64,000 nucleotides of DNA, taken from assembly GCA_038320345.1 (NCBI GenBank), contig JBBQED010000003.1:186001-250000 (forward strand). The letters are read 5' to 3'. The notes beneath the pieces are model-generated. The model did not search any database, was not told the origin of the DNA, and saw only the letters and a program-made list of their open reading frames with translations. The translations under genes were made by a program, and so were the position numbers. Source of the stretch: JBBQED01 sp038320345 (GTDB taxonomy: Bacteria; Bacteroidota; Bacteroidia; AKYH767-A; OLB10). Positions 23,888 through 31,278 of this stretch are shown here, one piece after another (position 1 is the first letter of the stretch; every line of letters begins with the position of its first letter).

Positions 23888-25696
23888 TTACTTCAAGTTG
23901 ATAGCGCCAACATTCACAACACCTTTTTCGGTCCAGAAAGGTGACAGCATTCTTTTTTGCAATTTCTGATCAGCTACTAAAGCGGAATCGGCAAACAAAA
24001 TATGGCTTCTTCCCCTGATGATTCCATATGCACTATGCTGTTGAATGGGATATTGAATAATTTGAAATTGATTACGTTGAAGGATACTTTCTCTTAACTG
24101 TAAACCAGAAATCGAAAGTGAGAAAATCAGCATGCCCGCAAAATAATTTACGCTTTTGGTATTTACCCAATTTAGAAACGCAATGATTAATCCATAACTG
24201 AGTAAACATTCGGCTAAAGAAATACTTATTCCTGAAGTTACTGCAGCAGGAAAATTTTCAAACTGCATCACCATATAATTCATGATTTTCAACAAACTGG
24301 AATCTGCAACCGCAATCCAATCCGAAATGACAGGAGCACTTGAAAAAACCATCAACAGAATACTTCCATAAATTGCAAGTGTACTCAATGGAATGATAAT
24401 TAGATTGGCAGGAATAAATAAATTCGGGAACTGATGAAAATAAAATAAACTAATCGGTGCTGTGGTTAACTGTGCAGAAATTGAAACCGCTGTCAATTCC
24501 CAAATCCGATGAAGCAGCGCATTGGGCATCTCAAACTGCTTTACTACCATTGGGTGTACGATAACAATACCGAGTACTGCCAGATATGATAACTGAAAGC
24601 CAAGATCGGTCAGCATAAAAGGATTATAACAGAGCAACAAAAACATAGATGCTGCTAACGTATTTAAGATCGGACTTTTCTCACTGATCCACTTTCCTGT
24701 GATCACCAAGCTTAGCATCATTGCAGATCGCAAAACAGAAGCCGAACAACCACTCAGAATTGCATACGCCCATATTAAACTTAAGATTAACGGAAAATAG
24801 AGGTGCTTCCAGAATTTATTTTTTTGAAGAAAGCCCAACATCCAAGCTAGCATTAAATAAATCACTCCTACATGCATACCAGAAACAGATAAAATATGCA
24901 GCGTTCCACTGCTGGAAAAAGCACTCATCAATTCCGGATCGATGGCATCCGTATAACCCACCGTTAACGCAGAGGCAACCGCAAATTCTTGTCCCGCTTT
25001 CAATTTAGAGTATAATTTTTCTACTAACTTATTTCTAGTTTGCAAGGAATAAGCAATTACCGGATTCCCATCCTTTCCTGATAATTTCTTCCAATTGTCG
25101 CTACGAACATAAGCCCGATAAAAAATCTGTCTGTTCGCCAGAAATGTTTTATAATCGAATTCACCGGGAATGGAAGGAGGAGGAATTTCAGCAGGTTTAA
25201 CACTTAAAAAAATCCGATCCCCATAGTTTAGCAGTAATGAAAGTGAATCTTTTTCAAAATAAATTAACCAATTTCCAAGCGCTTTATTGATGTGGATTCC
25301 GTTCTTAATGGCAAAAACTTTTCCAATAACTTTAATTGTTTTCTCTTTTAGAATGGGAGCATCATTGAGATACACCAAATATTCATCACCAGGTATTTTA
25401 TTGAAAAAATCAGGACGAAGATTTTCAGATTTCAGTAGAATCAAATTATATCCGCAAATAAAAAAGAATACATTGATAAAGATGCCACTAATATATCTCC
25501 AACGGTAAATGCGTGATAATGGGTTGTAAAATACTGGAACAATTAGAAACAATGAAATCAGCGCAAGGTAAAAAGGATTAACGTGAATATCGCCGATTTG
25601 AAGTGCGACAATAATTCCCGCTACACATGGAAAAAGTAAACGGATCAGAGGAATTCTCCTCAAGATGATCATAAACGATACCGGTTGAGCTTTCAT
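23888..25696 (-). CDS. ComEC/Rec2-family DNA-uptake channel protein
   Basis: A 602-residue polytopic membrane protein. After two or three N-terminal helices comes a DUF4131-like soluble part, then the Competence domain with the recognisable stretch SSSGTLHILSVSGMHVGVIYL and the many helices of a ComEC channel, including LSGCSASVLRSAMML. ComEC carries single-stranded DNA through the inner membrane in transformation. The usual C-terminal metallo-beta-lactamase-like domain is not present as a full domain; the last 60 residues are short and unassigned, as in several Bacteroidota. The start at 25696 is kept because TATTTTCG lies 35 bases upstream; a Met at 25672 is possible. Confidence 0.85.
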   Translation of the reverse strand: MKAQPVSFMIILRRIPLIRLLFPCVAGIIVALQIGDIHVNPFYLALISLFLIVPVFYNPLSRIYRWRYISGIFINVFFFICGYNLILLKSENLRPDFFNKIPGDEYLVYLNDAPILKEKTIKVIGKVFAIKNGIHINKALGNWLIYFEKDSLSLLLNYGDRIFLSVKPAEIPPPSIPGEFDYKTFLANRQIFYRAYVRSDNWKKLSGKDGNPVIAYSLQTRNKLVEKLYSKLKAGQEFAVASALTVGYTDAIDPELMSAFSSSGTLHILSVSGMHVGVIYLMLAWMLGFLQKNKFWKHLYFPLILSLIWAYAILSGCSASVLRSAMMLSLVITGKWISEKSPILNTLAASMFLLLCYNPFMLTDLGFQLSYLAVLGIVIVHPMVVKQFEMPNALLHRIWELTAVSISAQLTTAPISLFYFHQFPNLFIPANLIIIPLSTLAIYGSILLMVFSSAPVISDWIAVADSSLLKIMNYMVMQFENFPAAVTSGISISLAECLLSYGLIIAFLNWVNTKSVNYFAGMLIFSLSISGLQLRESILQRNQFQIIQYPIQQHSAYGIIRGRSHILFADSALVADQKLQKRMLSPFWTEKGVVNVGAINLK

Positions 25697-25988
25697 TAAT
25701 TATTTCGTGCTGACTAATCCGATTTTATGTACGAAAATAGAATAGGCAAATTGCGCACCCGATCACAAACGAGTACAAGTGTTTCGCCTCCTTAAATAAA
25801 TCAGTAATCCTTGGAAAATAATTCTTGATTTACCAGTGTTTAAGTAAATAGAAAATGTTCTGATTAAGTAGGATAAGTAATTGATGATAAATAAGATATA
25901 TTTCATGTCTAAAATTTAAGCCTATAAATAGAATGAGCTCTACATCAGCAATAATTTTCAAATTCAAGTGAATGTTTAACTTTGAACT
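25697..25988. other. Divergent promoter region between comEC and rhomboid
   Basis: This 292-base region holds TATTTTCG on the reverse strand at 25732-25739 for comEC and TAACTTTG at 25977-25984 for the rhomboid gene. Nothing else is apparent. Confidence 0.45.
25977..25984 (+). promoter_or_regulatory. Promoter -7 element (TAACTTTG), nearly touching the start codon
   Basis: A perfect TAnnTTTG match that ends 4 bases before the rhomboid ATG at 25989. If used, the transcript would be leaderless or almost so. Confidence 0.55.
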
Positions 25989-26609
25989 ATGTCAATTACC
26001 ATCATCTTACTAGGCATCACCGTTATCACTTCTTTGATTGCGTTTTCGAATGAAGAACTTCAGCGTAAATGGATTCTCAATCCTTATCTAGTTCAACATC
26101 GCAATCAATGGTGGAGAATGATCACATCAGGATTCATTCATGCTGATACGCTGCATCTCTTCGTGAATATGTTTGTATTGTTTGGATTTGGTCAGGCGGT
26201 AGAACGGTATTATGATGCCATCTTTACTAATAACAGCGGATATTATTTTGTTGCGCTTTACCTGGGAGGAGTTTTAGTAGCGAATGCCCCGTCACTTGCA
26301 AAACATAAAGATCAGCCTCACTATAATTCACTGGGTGCTTCGGGTGCAGTATCTGCAGTTATGTTTTCTGCTATCCTCTTCGAGCCGTGGACTAAATTAT
26401 ACCTCTTCGGAATAATTGGAATTCCGGGAATTATCATGGGCCCACTTTATCTCTTTTTTGAATACAGAATGGGGATTAAAGGGGGAACAGGAATTAATCA
26501 CGATGCGCATTTCTGGGGAGCGATTTTCGGATTGATCTTTACCATTGCCTTGAAACCAACTATTTTTCTCCATTTTATCTCACAATTATCTCAAGGATTT
26601 CCCCTTTAA
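25989..26609 (+). CDS. Rhomboid-family intramembrane serine protease
   Basis: A 206-residue integral membrane protein with six predicted helices. The catalytic dyad is visible: Ser118 in LGASGA (GxSG) and His174 in DAHFWGAIFG. The conserved HLFVNMFVLFGFG segment near 56-68 (helix 2, with the oxyanion-supporting His/Asn) is also present. It cleaves single-pass membrane proteins within the bilayer; the target is unknown. The class IV aminotransferase gene starts 2 bases after its stop, probably co-transcribed. Confidence 0.9.
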   Translation: MSITIILLGITVITSLIAFSNEELQRKWILNPYLVQHRNQWWRMITSGFIHADTLHLFVNMFVLFGFGQAVERYYDAIFTNNSGYYFVALYLGGVLVANAPSLAKHKDQPHYNSLGASGAVSAVMFSAILFEPWTKLYLFGIIGIPGIIMGPLYLFFEYRMGIKGGTGINHDAHFWGAIFGLIFTIALKPTIFLHFISQLSQGFPL

Positions 26610-26611
26610 AG

Positions 26612-27460
26612 ATGGCTACTCCAACAATGATTTATAATGGTAAAAAAGTAGCAGATGATGCTTCTTCTTTGCTGCATAATAATCGTGGTTTTTTAATGGG
26701 TGATGGATTTTTTGAATCCATGCGATGTAGAAAAGGAAAAATTCTTTTTGAAGAGGATCACTGGACCCGTCTCTGGAATTCCTGTGCATTACTCGAACTT
26801 AATATGGATACTTTACCAGATAAAGCTGCACTAAGAAATCAGATTCAAGATCTTATTGAAATCAATGGTTTTGGTGACGATGTTCGGGTTCGGCTCTCTG
26901 TATTTCGTCACTCGGAAGGATTTTATACTCCCGGTGAAAATAATGCAGGATATCTGCTAAATATAAAGTCACTGCCCTCTTTTTATGGTTCTGTAGGCGA
27001 TGGGCTCAAAGGAGGAATTTTCACGAAGCAAGCGAAAGCAAGAGGCCCCTATTCCAATATCAAATCTTTAAGTAGTCAGCTTTATGTGATGGCGGCACTC
27101 TATTCCAGAAATAACGGCTTCGACGAATCCTTGATTCTGAATACTGCAGGAAATTTTATTGAAGGTACAAGCACGAATTTATTTCTTGTGTATAAAGATC
27201 AGCTACTAACGCCTCCCCTATCCGAAGGTTGTGTGAATGGAGTCTTTCGAAAAATACTCATTGACCTTGCAAGAAATAATAATGTTCCGGTTGTAGAACG
27301 ATTTATTACCGCATCAGAAATTACGAATGCAACTGAAATCATCCTGAGCAATGTGATCAATGGCATTAAATGGATTAAAACCTTGGAAGAAAAAGAATAT
27401 ACCCATCAAATGGCTTCTTACCTTGGCGATTGTCTCGTAAAAGAGCTCTCACAACATTAA
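26612..27460 (+). CDS. Class IV aminotransferase (PLP fold type IV)
   Basis: A 282-residue PLP enzyme. The pattern RGFLMGDGFFESMR near residues 25-38 opens the fold; the PLP lysine lies in NIKSLSS near 151-157; NFIEGTSTNLFLV near 189-201 carries the conserved Glu that contacts the pyridine ring, and EIILSNVINGI is near the end. Fold type IV covers branched-chain aminotransferase, D-amino-acid transaminase and 4-amino-4-deoxychorismate lyase (PabC). The short length and lack of clear IlvE motifs favour a PabC-like or general class IV enzyme. Its stop overlaps that of the convergent ABC-F gene in the shared bases TTAA. Confidence 0.85.
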   Translation: MATPTMIYNGKKVADDASSLLHNNRGFLMGDGFFESMRCRKGKILFEEDHWTRLWNSCALLELNMDTLPDKAALRNQIQDLIEINGFGDDVRVRLSVFRHSEGFYTPGENNAGYLLNIKSLPSFYGSVGDGLKGGIFTKQAKARGPYSNIKSLSSQLYVMAALYSRNNGFDESLILNTAGNFIEGTSTNLFLVYKDQLLTPPLSEGCVNGVFRKILIDLARNNNVPVVERFITASEITNATEIILSNVINGIKWIKTLEEKEYTHQMASYLGDCLVKELSQH

Positions 27461-29331
27461 GCCGTTCGTTCTTGCAGTTCCAACCAGTAGAGTGTTTTTG
27501 ATTCTATCGCTTGTTCCGTCTTTTGATATTCATCCGAAATCTTTTGCAATTCATCGTGAGGAATTTCCCCATGACTCATTTTTTCCAGTAACATCTTTTT
27601 CTTGGCTTCGAGTAATGCTAAATCTTTTTCAGTTTGTTCCAGTTCACGCTGCTCTTTAAAACTCAGCTTCACTTTTTTCTTCGGCTCTTCTACTTTTTTG
27701 ATTTCAATGACCTCAGGTTTCTTAGCATCTGATTTTTTAGCCTGCGCCGTCTCAAAGATCGAACGATAGTCAGTGTAATTACCATGAATATCTTTTACTG
27801 ATCCTTCTCCATCCATTACAAAAACGTGGTCAGCTAATCGATCCATGAAATAACGGTCGTGGGTGACCATCAATAAACATCCCTGGTATCCTTCAAGAAA
27901 TTCTTCTAATACATTCAGCGTAACAATATCCAAATCATTGGTAGGTTCATCTAAAATTAAAAAGTTAGGATTACGCAAAAGGATAGTGAGTAGATATAAT
28001 CTTTTCTTTTCACCTCCGCTTAATTTTGATATGAATGCATGTTGCTTTGATCCTGCAAAATTCCAGTGATTTAAAAACTGAGATACTCCAATGAAATTCC
28101 CACCACCGGTTTCAACATATTCAGCAATGTCTTTAACCACATCAATTACTCTTTTATCCTCTGGAAGATTCATTCCTTGCTGAGAATAATATCCGTACAC
28201 TACCGTCTCTCCGGTTTTTACTTTACCTTGATCCGGTTTCACAAGTTCCATGATGATGTTAAGCAACGTAGATTTTCCAGCTCCATTGCGACCGATCAAT
28301 CCAATTTTTTCTCCTCGTTTAAAAGTATAAGAAAAATCTTTGAGCAACTGACGACCATCAAAAGTTTTGCAAATATTTTCGAGCTCCAGAATTTTACTTC
28401 CAAGTCGATTCATCTGCATAGTCATTTGTACTTTAGATTCAGCACGCTTCGACTTTGCTTTTTCTTCTGTCACATAAAAACTATCCTGACGAGATTTTGA
28501 TTTTGTAGTTCTGGCTTTCGGCATTCTTCTCATCCACTCCAGCTCACGAGAATATAAATTTCGAGCCTTATCTATACTTGCTCTTTCCTGCGACTCCCGC
28601 TCATCTTTTTTCTCTAGATAATATGCATAATTCCCATTATAATTGTACAACTTTCCATTATCGATTTCTGCAATAGCATCACATACATTATCCAAAAAAT
28701 ATCGATCGTGAGAAATCAACAAAATAGTTTTATTCAAGCGACGTAAATAATTTTCCAACCATTCAATCATATCCAAATCAAGATGGTTGGTAGGCTCATC
28801 TAACAATAACAAATCAGAATCATCAATAAGTAATCTTGCCAATGCAATTCTTTTTTTCTGTCCTCCAGAAAGTTCGTTCACTGGTTTTTCAAGATGATGA
28901 ATTCCTAACTTACCCAGTACTTCTGACGCACGACTTTCATAATCCCATCCATTCAATGAATCAAGATTATCCATTACGATCTGCAATTCACCTTGATCTG
29001 CCTCTTCTCCTAATTCAAGCAATCGCTCATATTCTCCAATAGCATGCAAAATCGGATGTCCGGGTTCAAAAATGCAATCCATGATGGAAGCGCCTGGAGT
29101 AAAATAAGGATCCTGTTCAAGATAACCGATTCTAAGATCTCCTTTAAACGAAACTTTACCAGCATCGGGAGTCTCCTTTCCAGCTAAGATCCTTAAAATG
29201 GTAGTTTTTCCGCTTCCATTGGCCGCAATGATTGCCATTTTCTGCCCTTCACTCAGTGATAAGTTAATCCCGCTAAACAGTGGTTTTTCATTATAAGCTT
29301 TCGTCAGCCCTTCCGCAGTAAAAATATTCAT
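27457..29331 (-). CDS. ABC-F family ATPase (Uup/EttA type)
   Basis: A 624-residue soluble protein with two ABC ATPase domains and no membrane part. Domain 1 has Walker A AANGSGKTTILR and signature LSGGQKKRIALARLL; the linker (about 235-310) is the ABC-F arm, rich in Arg/Lys; domain 2 has GRNGAGKSTLLN and LSGGEKKRLYLL. The last 80 residues form a Lys/Glu-rich coiled coil, as in Uup. ABC-F proteins act on ribosomes, resolving stalls or giving antibiotic protection. The -7 element TATTTTTG lies 4 bases before the ATG, so a leaderless mRNA is likely. Confidence 0.9.
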   Translation of the reverse strand: MNIFTAEGLTKAYNEKPLFSGINLSLSEGQKMAIIAANGSGKTTILRILAGKETPDAGKVSFKGDLRIGYLEQDPYFTPGASIMDCIFEPGHPILHAIGEYERLLELGEEADQGELQIVMDNLDSLNGWDYESRASEVLGKLGIHHLEKPVNELSGGQKKRIALARLLIDDSDLLLLDEPTNHLDLDMIEWLENYLRRLNKTILLISHDRYFLDNVCDAIAEIDNGKLYNYNGNYAYYLEKKDERESQERASIDKARNLYSRELEWMRRMPKARTTKSKSRQDSFYVTEEKAKSKRAESKVQMTMQMNRLGSKILELENICKTFDGRQLLKDFSYTFKRGEKIGLIGRNGAGKSTLLNIIMELVKPDQGKVKTGETVVYGYYSQQGMNLPEDKRVIDVVKDIAEYVETGGGNFIGVSQFLNHWNFAGSKQHAFISKLSGGEKKRLYLLTILLRNPNFLILDEPTNDLDIVTLNVLEEFLEGYQGCLLMVTHDRYFMDRLADHVFVMDGEGSVKDIHGNYTDYRSIFETAQAKKSDAKKPEVIEIKKVEEPKKKVKLSFKEQRELEQTEKDLALLEAKKKMLLEKMSHGEIPHDELQKISDEYQKTEQAIESKTLYWLELQERTA

Positions 29332-29335
29332 AGTG

Positions 29336-29343
29336 CAAAAATA
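29336..29343 (-). promoter_or_regulatory. Promoter -7 element (TATTTTTG) of the ABC-F gene
   Basis: A perfect match on the reverse strand, with 4 bases between it and the start codon. Confidence 0.55.
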
Positions 29344-29482
29344 CAGATTACAAGGCAGTAAACCATCCCGATACTGCGTCCATTCTTGAATCTAATTCAA
29401 GAAATAATGCCTGAGGTATTACTGTTCAGGAAGATAGCCGTGAATGAAAGTTTTTATCTATTTACTGCCCTGTTCAATTTAC

Positions 29483-29490
29483 TATCTTTG
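29483..29490 (+). promoter_or_regulatory. Promoter -7 element (TATCTTTG) of the GNAT gene
   Basis: A perfect match located inside the longer reading frame, 4 bases before the GTG chosen as start. It argues against the ATG at 29444. Confidence 0.55.
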
Positions 29491-29494
29491 GAGA

Positions 29495-29497
29495 GTG
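29495..29497 (+). other. GTG start codon, possibly leaderless
   Basis: The frame is open from an ATG at 29444, but the promoter box at 29483-29490 and the start of the GNAT fold at LNYRLANE place the start at this GTG, or at the TTG at 29504. Confidence 0.45.
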
Positions 29498-30013
29498 GAA
29501 AATTTGAATTACCGTCTCGCGAATGAATCAGATATTGGCTTAATCTACCAACTCGCAGAAAAAATATGGAAGATTCATTATCCTACAATCATTACGCATG
29601 CACAAATCGATTTTATGCTCGATAAAATGTATTCCAAAGTTGCATTACTAGAGCAGATGAATAATGGTCATCAGTTCTGGATTTTATATCAGCAGACTAA
29701 CCCAATTGGGTATCTTTCGTATAGCCGTGACAGTGAGGAAGAATATTTCTTAAATAAATTATATCTTAATCCTGACTACCATATCAAAGGTATTGGTTCA
29801 TGGTTCATGCATAAGATTTTCGATATCCTTCCGAATAAATCAGCAATCCGTTTAACGGTTAACAGAAAAAATTTCACAGCAATAAATTTCTATTTTAAAA
29901 ATGGTTTTTTCATCGAAAAAGTAGAAGATTTTGATATCGGTAATGGGTTTTTTATGAATGATTTTGTGATGATTAAAAAATTTACACCATCAGCAAGTAT
30001 TAAGAACCACTAA
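29495..30013 (+). CDS. GNAT-family N-acetyltransferase
   Basis: A 172-residue GNAT protein. The first strand LNYRLANESDIGLIYQLAEKIW begins the fold, the acetyl-CoA motif LYLNPDYHIKGIGSWFM carries the (Q/H)xxGxG-type pyrophosphate loop, and the last part FTAINFYFKNGFFIEKVEDFDIGNG is motif B of the fold. It transfers an acetyl group to an amine of unknown identity. The promoter position decides the GTG start. The aroC gene begins 21 bases downstream, so the two may share a transcript. Confidence 0.8.
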   Translation: MENLNYRLANESDIGLIYQLAEKIWKIHYPTIITHAQIDFMLDKMYSKVALLEQMNNGHQFWILYQQTNPIGYLSYSRDSEEEYFLNKLYLNPDYHIKGIGSWFMHKIFDILPNKSAIRLTVNRKNFTAINFYFKNGFFIEKVEDFDIGNGFFMNDFVMIKKFTPSASIKNH

Positions 30014-30034
30014 AACTATTTCAAAATCCAGCAT

Positions 30035-31144
30035 ATGTCAGGCAATTTATTCGGTCAGATTTTTCGCATCAGCACCTTCGGGGAATCTCATGGGGCGGGA
30101 ATAGGAGTTGTTATTGATGGATGTCCTGCGGGATTACAAATAGATTTGGATTTTATTCAAGAACAACTAAATCGCAGAAGACCTGGACAAAGTAGTATCA
30201 GCACTTCGAGAGATGAAAAAGATAATGTAGAAATGCTTTCTGGAAACTTTCAGGGAATGAGTACGGGAACTCCGATGGCATTCTTGATTAGAAACCTAGA
30301 TCATCAATCTGATGATTATACACATCTCGAAAATGCATATCGCCCAGGTCATGCCGACTTAACTTATGATCAGAAATACGGATTTCGGGATCATCGTGGT
30401 GGCGGAAGATCTTCTGCTAGAGAAACTGCTGCGCGAGTTGTAGCAGGTGCTGTGGCACAACTTCTCTTACTTCAAGAAGGCATCCAGATTAAAGCATTTG
30501 TAAGTCAAGTGGGTGCTATTCAACTTCCCGGCGATTATACCGATTATGACTTGGGAAATACTGAAGCAAATATTGTTCGTTGTCCAGATGTTGCCACTGC
30601 ATTAAAAATGATTCAGCTGATTGAAGAGGTCAAGATGGAAGGTGATACTCTGGGTGGAATTATCTCTTGCGTGGTGAAGCATCTTCCAGCTGGTTTAGGA
30701 GAACCGGTTTTTGATAAACTTCAGGCGGAATTGGGAAAAGCTATGCTGAGTATCAATGCGGTGAAGGGATTTGAGTACGGCAGTGGCTTTCAAAGTAGTA
30801 GTATGAAAGGCAGCGAACATAATGATCAGATTGTAGCTGGAACAGATGCTTCTGGACATCCTCGCTTTCGGACTTTGAGCAATAATTCAGGTGGTATTCA
30901 AGGTGGGATCAGCAATGGTCAGAATCTCTATTTCAGAGTAGCCTTTAAGCCCGTATCTACCATTCAGCAGCAGCAGGAGTCGGTGGATAAACAAGGAAAA
31001 ACAGTAATTTTAGAGGGAAAAGGACGCCATGACCCGTGCGTGGTGCCCCGTGCGGTACCCATTGTAGAGGCGATGACCGCATTAGTACTTGCCGATTTGT
31101 GGCTTAGAAACAAGACCAGCAGGATTGAAAAGAAGTCCTCCTAA
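30035..31144 (+). CDS. aroC: Chorismate synthase
   Basis: A 369-residue enzyme catalysing the last step of the shikimate pathway, 5-enolpyruvylshikimate 3-phosphate to chorismate, with reduced FMN. Conserved segments are all present: GNLFGQIFRISTFGESHG at the N-terminus, RRRPGQSSISTSRDEKD, YRPGHADLTYDQKYGFRD near 105-122, GGGRSSARETAARVVAG, and GRHDPCVVPRAVPIVEAM at the end. Length and motifs are normal and I see no defects. The start ATG gives the standard N-terminus. Confidence 0.97.
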   Translation: MSGNLFGQIFRISTFGESHGAGIGVVIDGCPAGLQIDLDFIQEQLNRRRPGQSSISTSRDEKDNVEMLSGNFQGMSTGTPMAFLIRNLDHQSDDYTHLENAYRPGHADLTYDQKYGFRDHRGGGRSSARETAARVVAGAVAQLLLLQEGIQIKAFVSQVGAIQLPGDYTDYDLGNTEANIVRCPDVATALKMIQLIEEVKMEGDTLGGIISCVVKHLPAGLGEPVFDKLQAELGKAMLSINAVKGFEYGSGFQSSSMKGSEHNDQIVAGTDASGHPRFRTLSNNSGGIQGGISNGQNLYFRVAFKPVSTIQQQQESVDKQGKTVILEGKGRHDPCVVPRAVPIVEAMTALVLADLWLRNKTSRIEKKSS

Positions 31145-31242
31145 TACTTCTACACATCTCGTGTTGAAATTTTATTAAAAGTATTGCGGATTTATGAGGA
31201 TTTCGGCAAGAAACCTCCTGAACTTTGCGTTTATTATAAAAT

Positions 31243-31258
31243 GCCGTAAAAAAACGGC
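31243..31258 (+). other. Short hairpin upstream of the AsmA gene
   Basis: GCCGT (31243-31247) and ACGGC (31254-31258) pair around six A residues. There is no T run after it, so it is probably not a terminator; it sits 21 bases before the AsmA start. Confidence 0.3.
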
Positions 31259-31278
31259 TTCACTAATTTCTTTCAACT

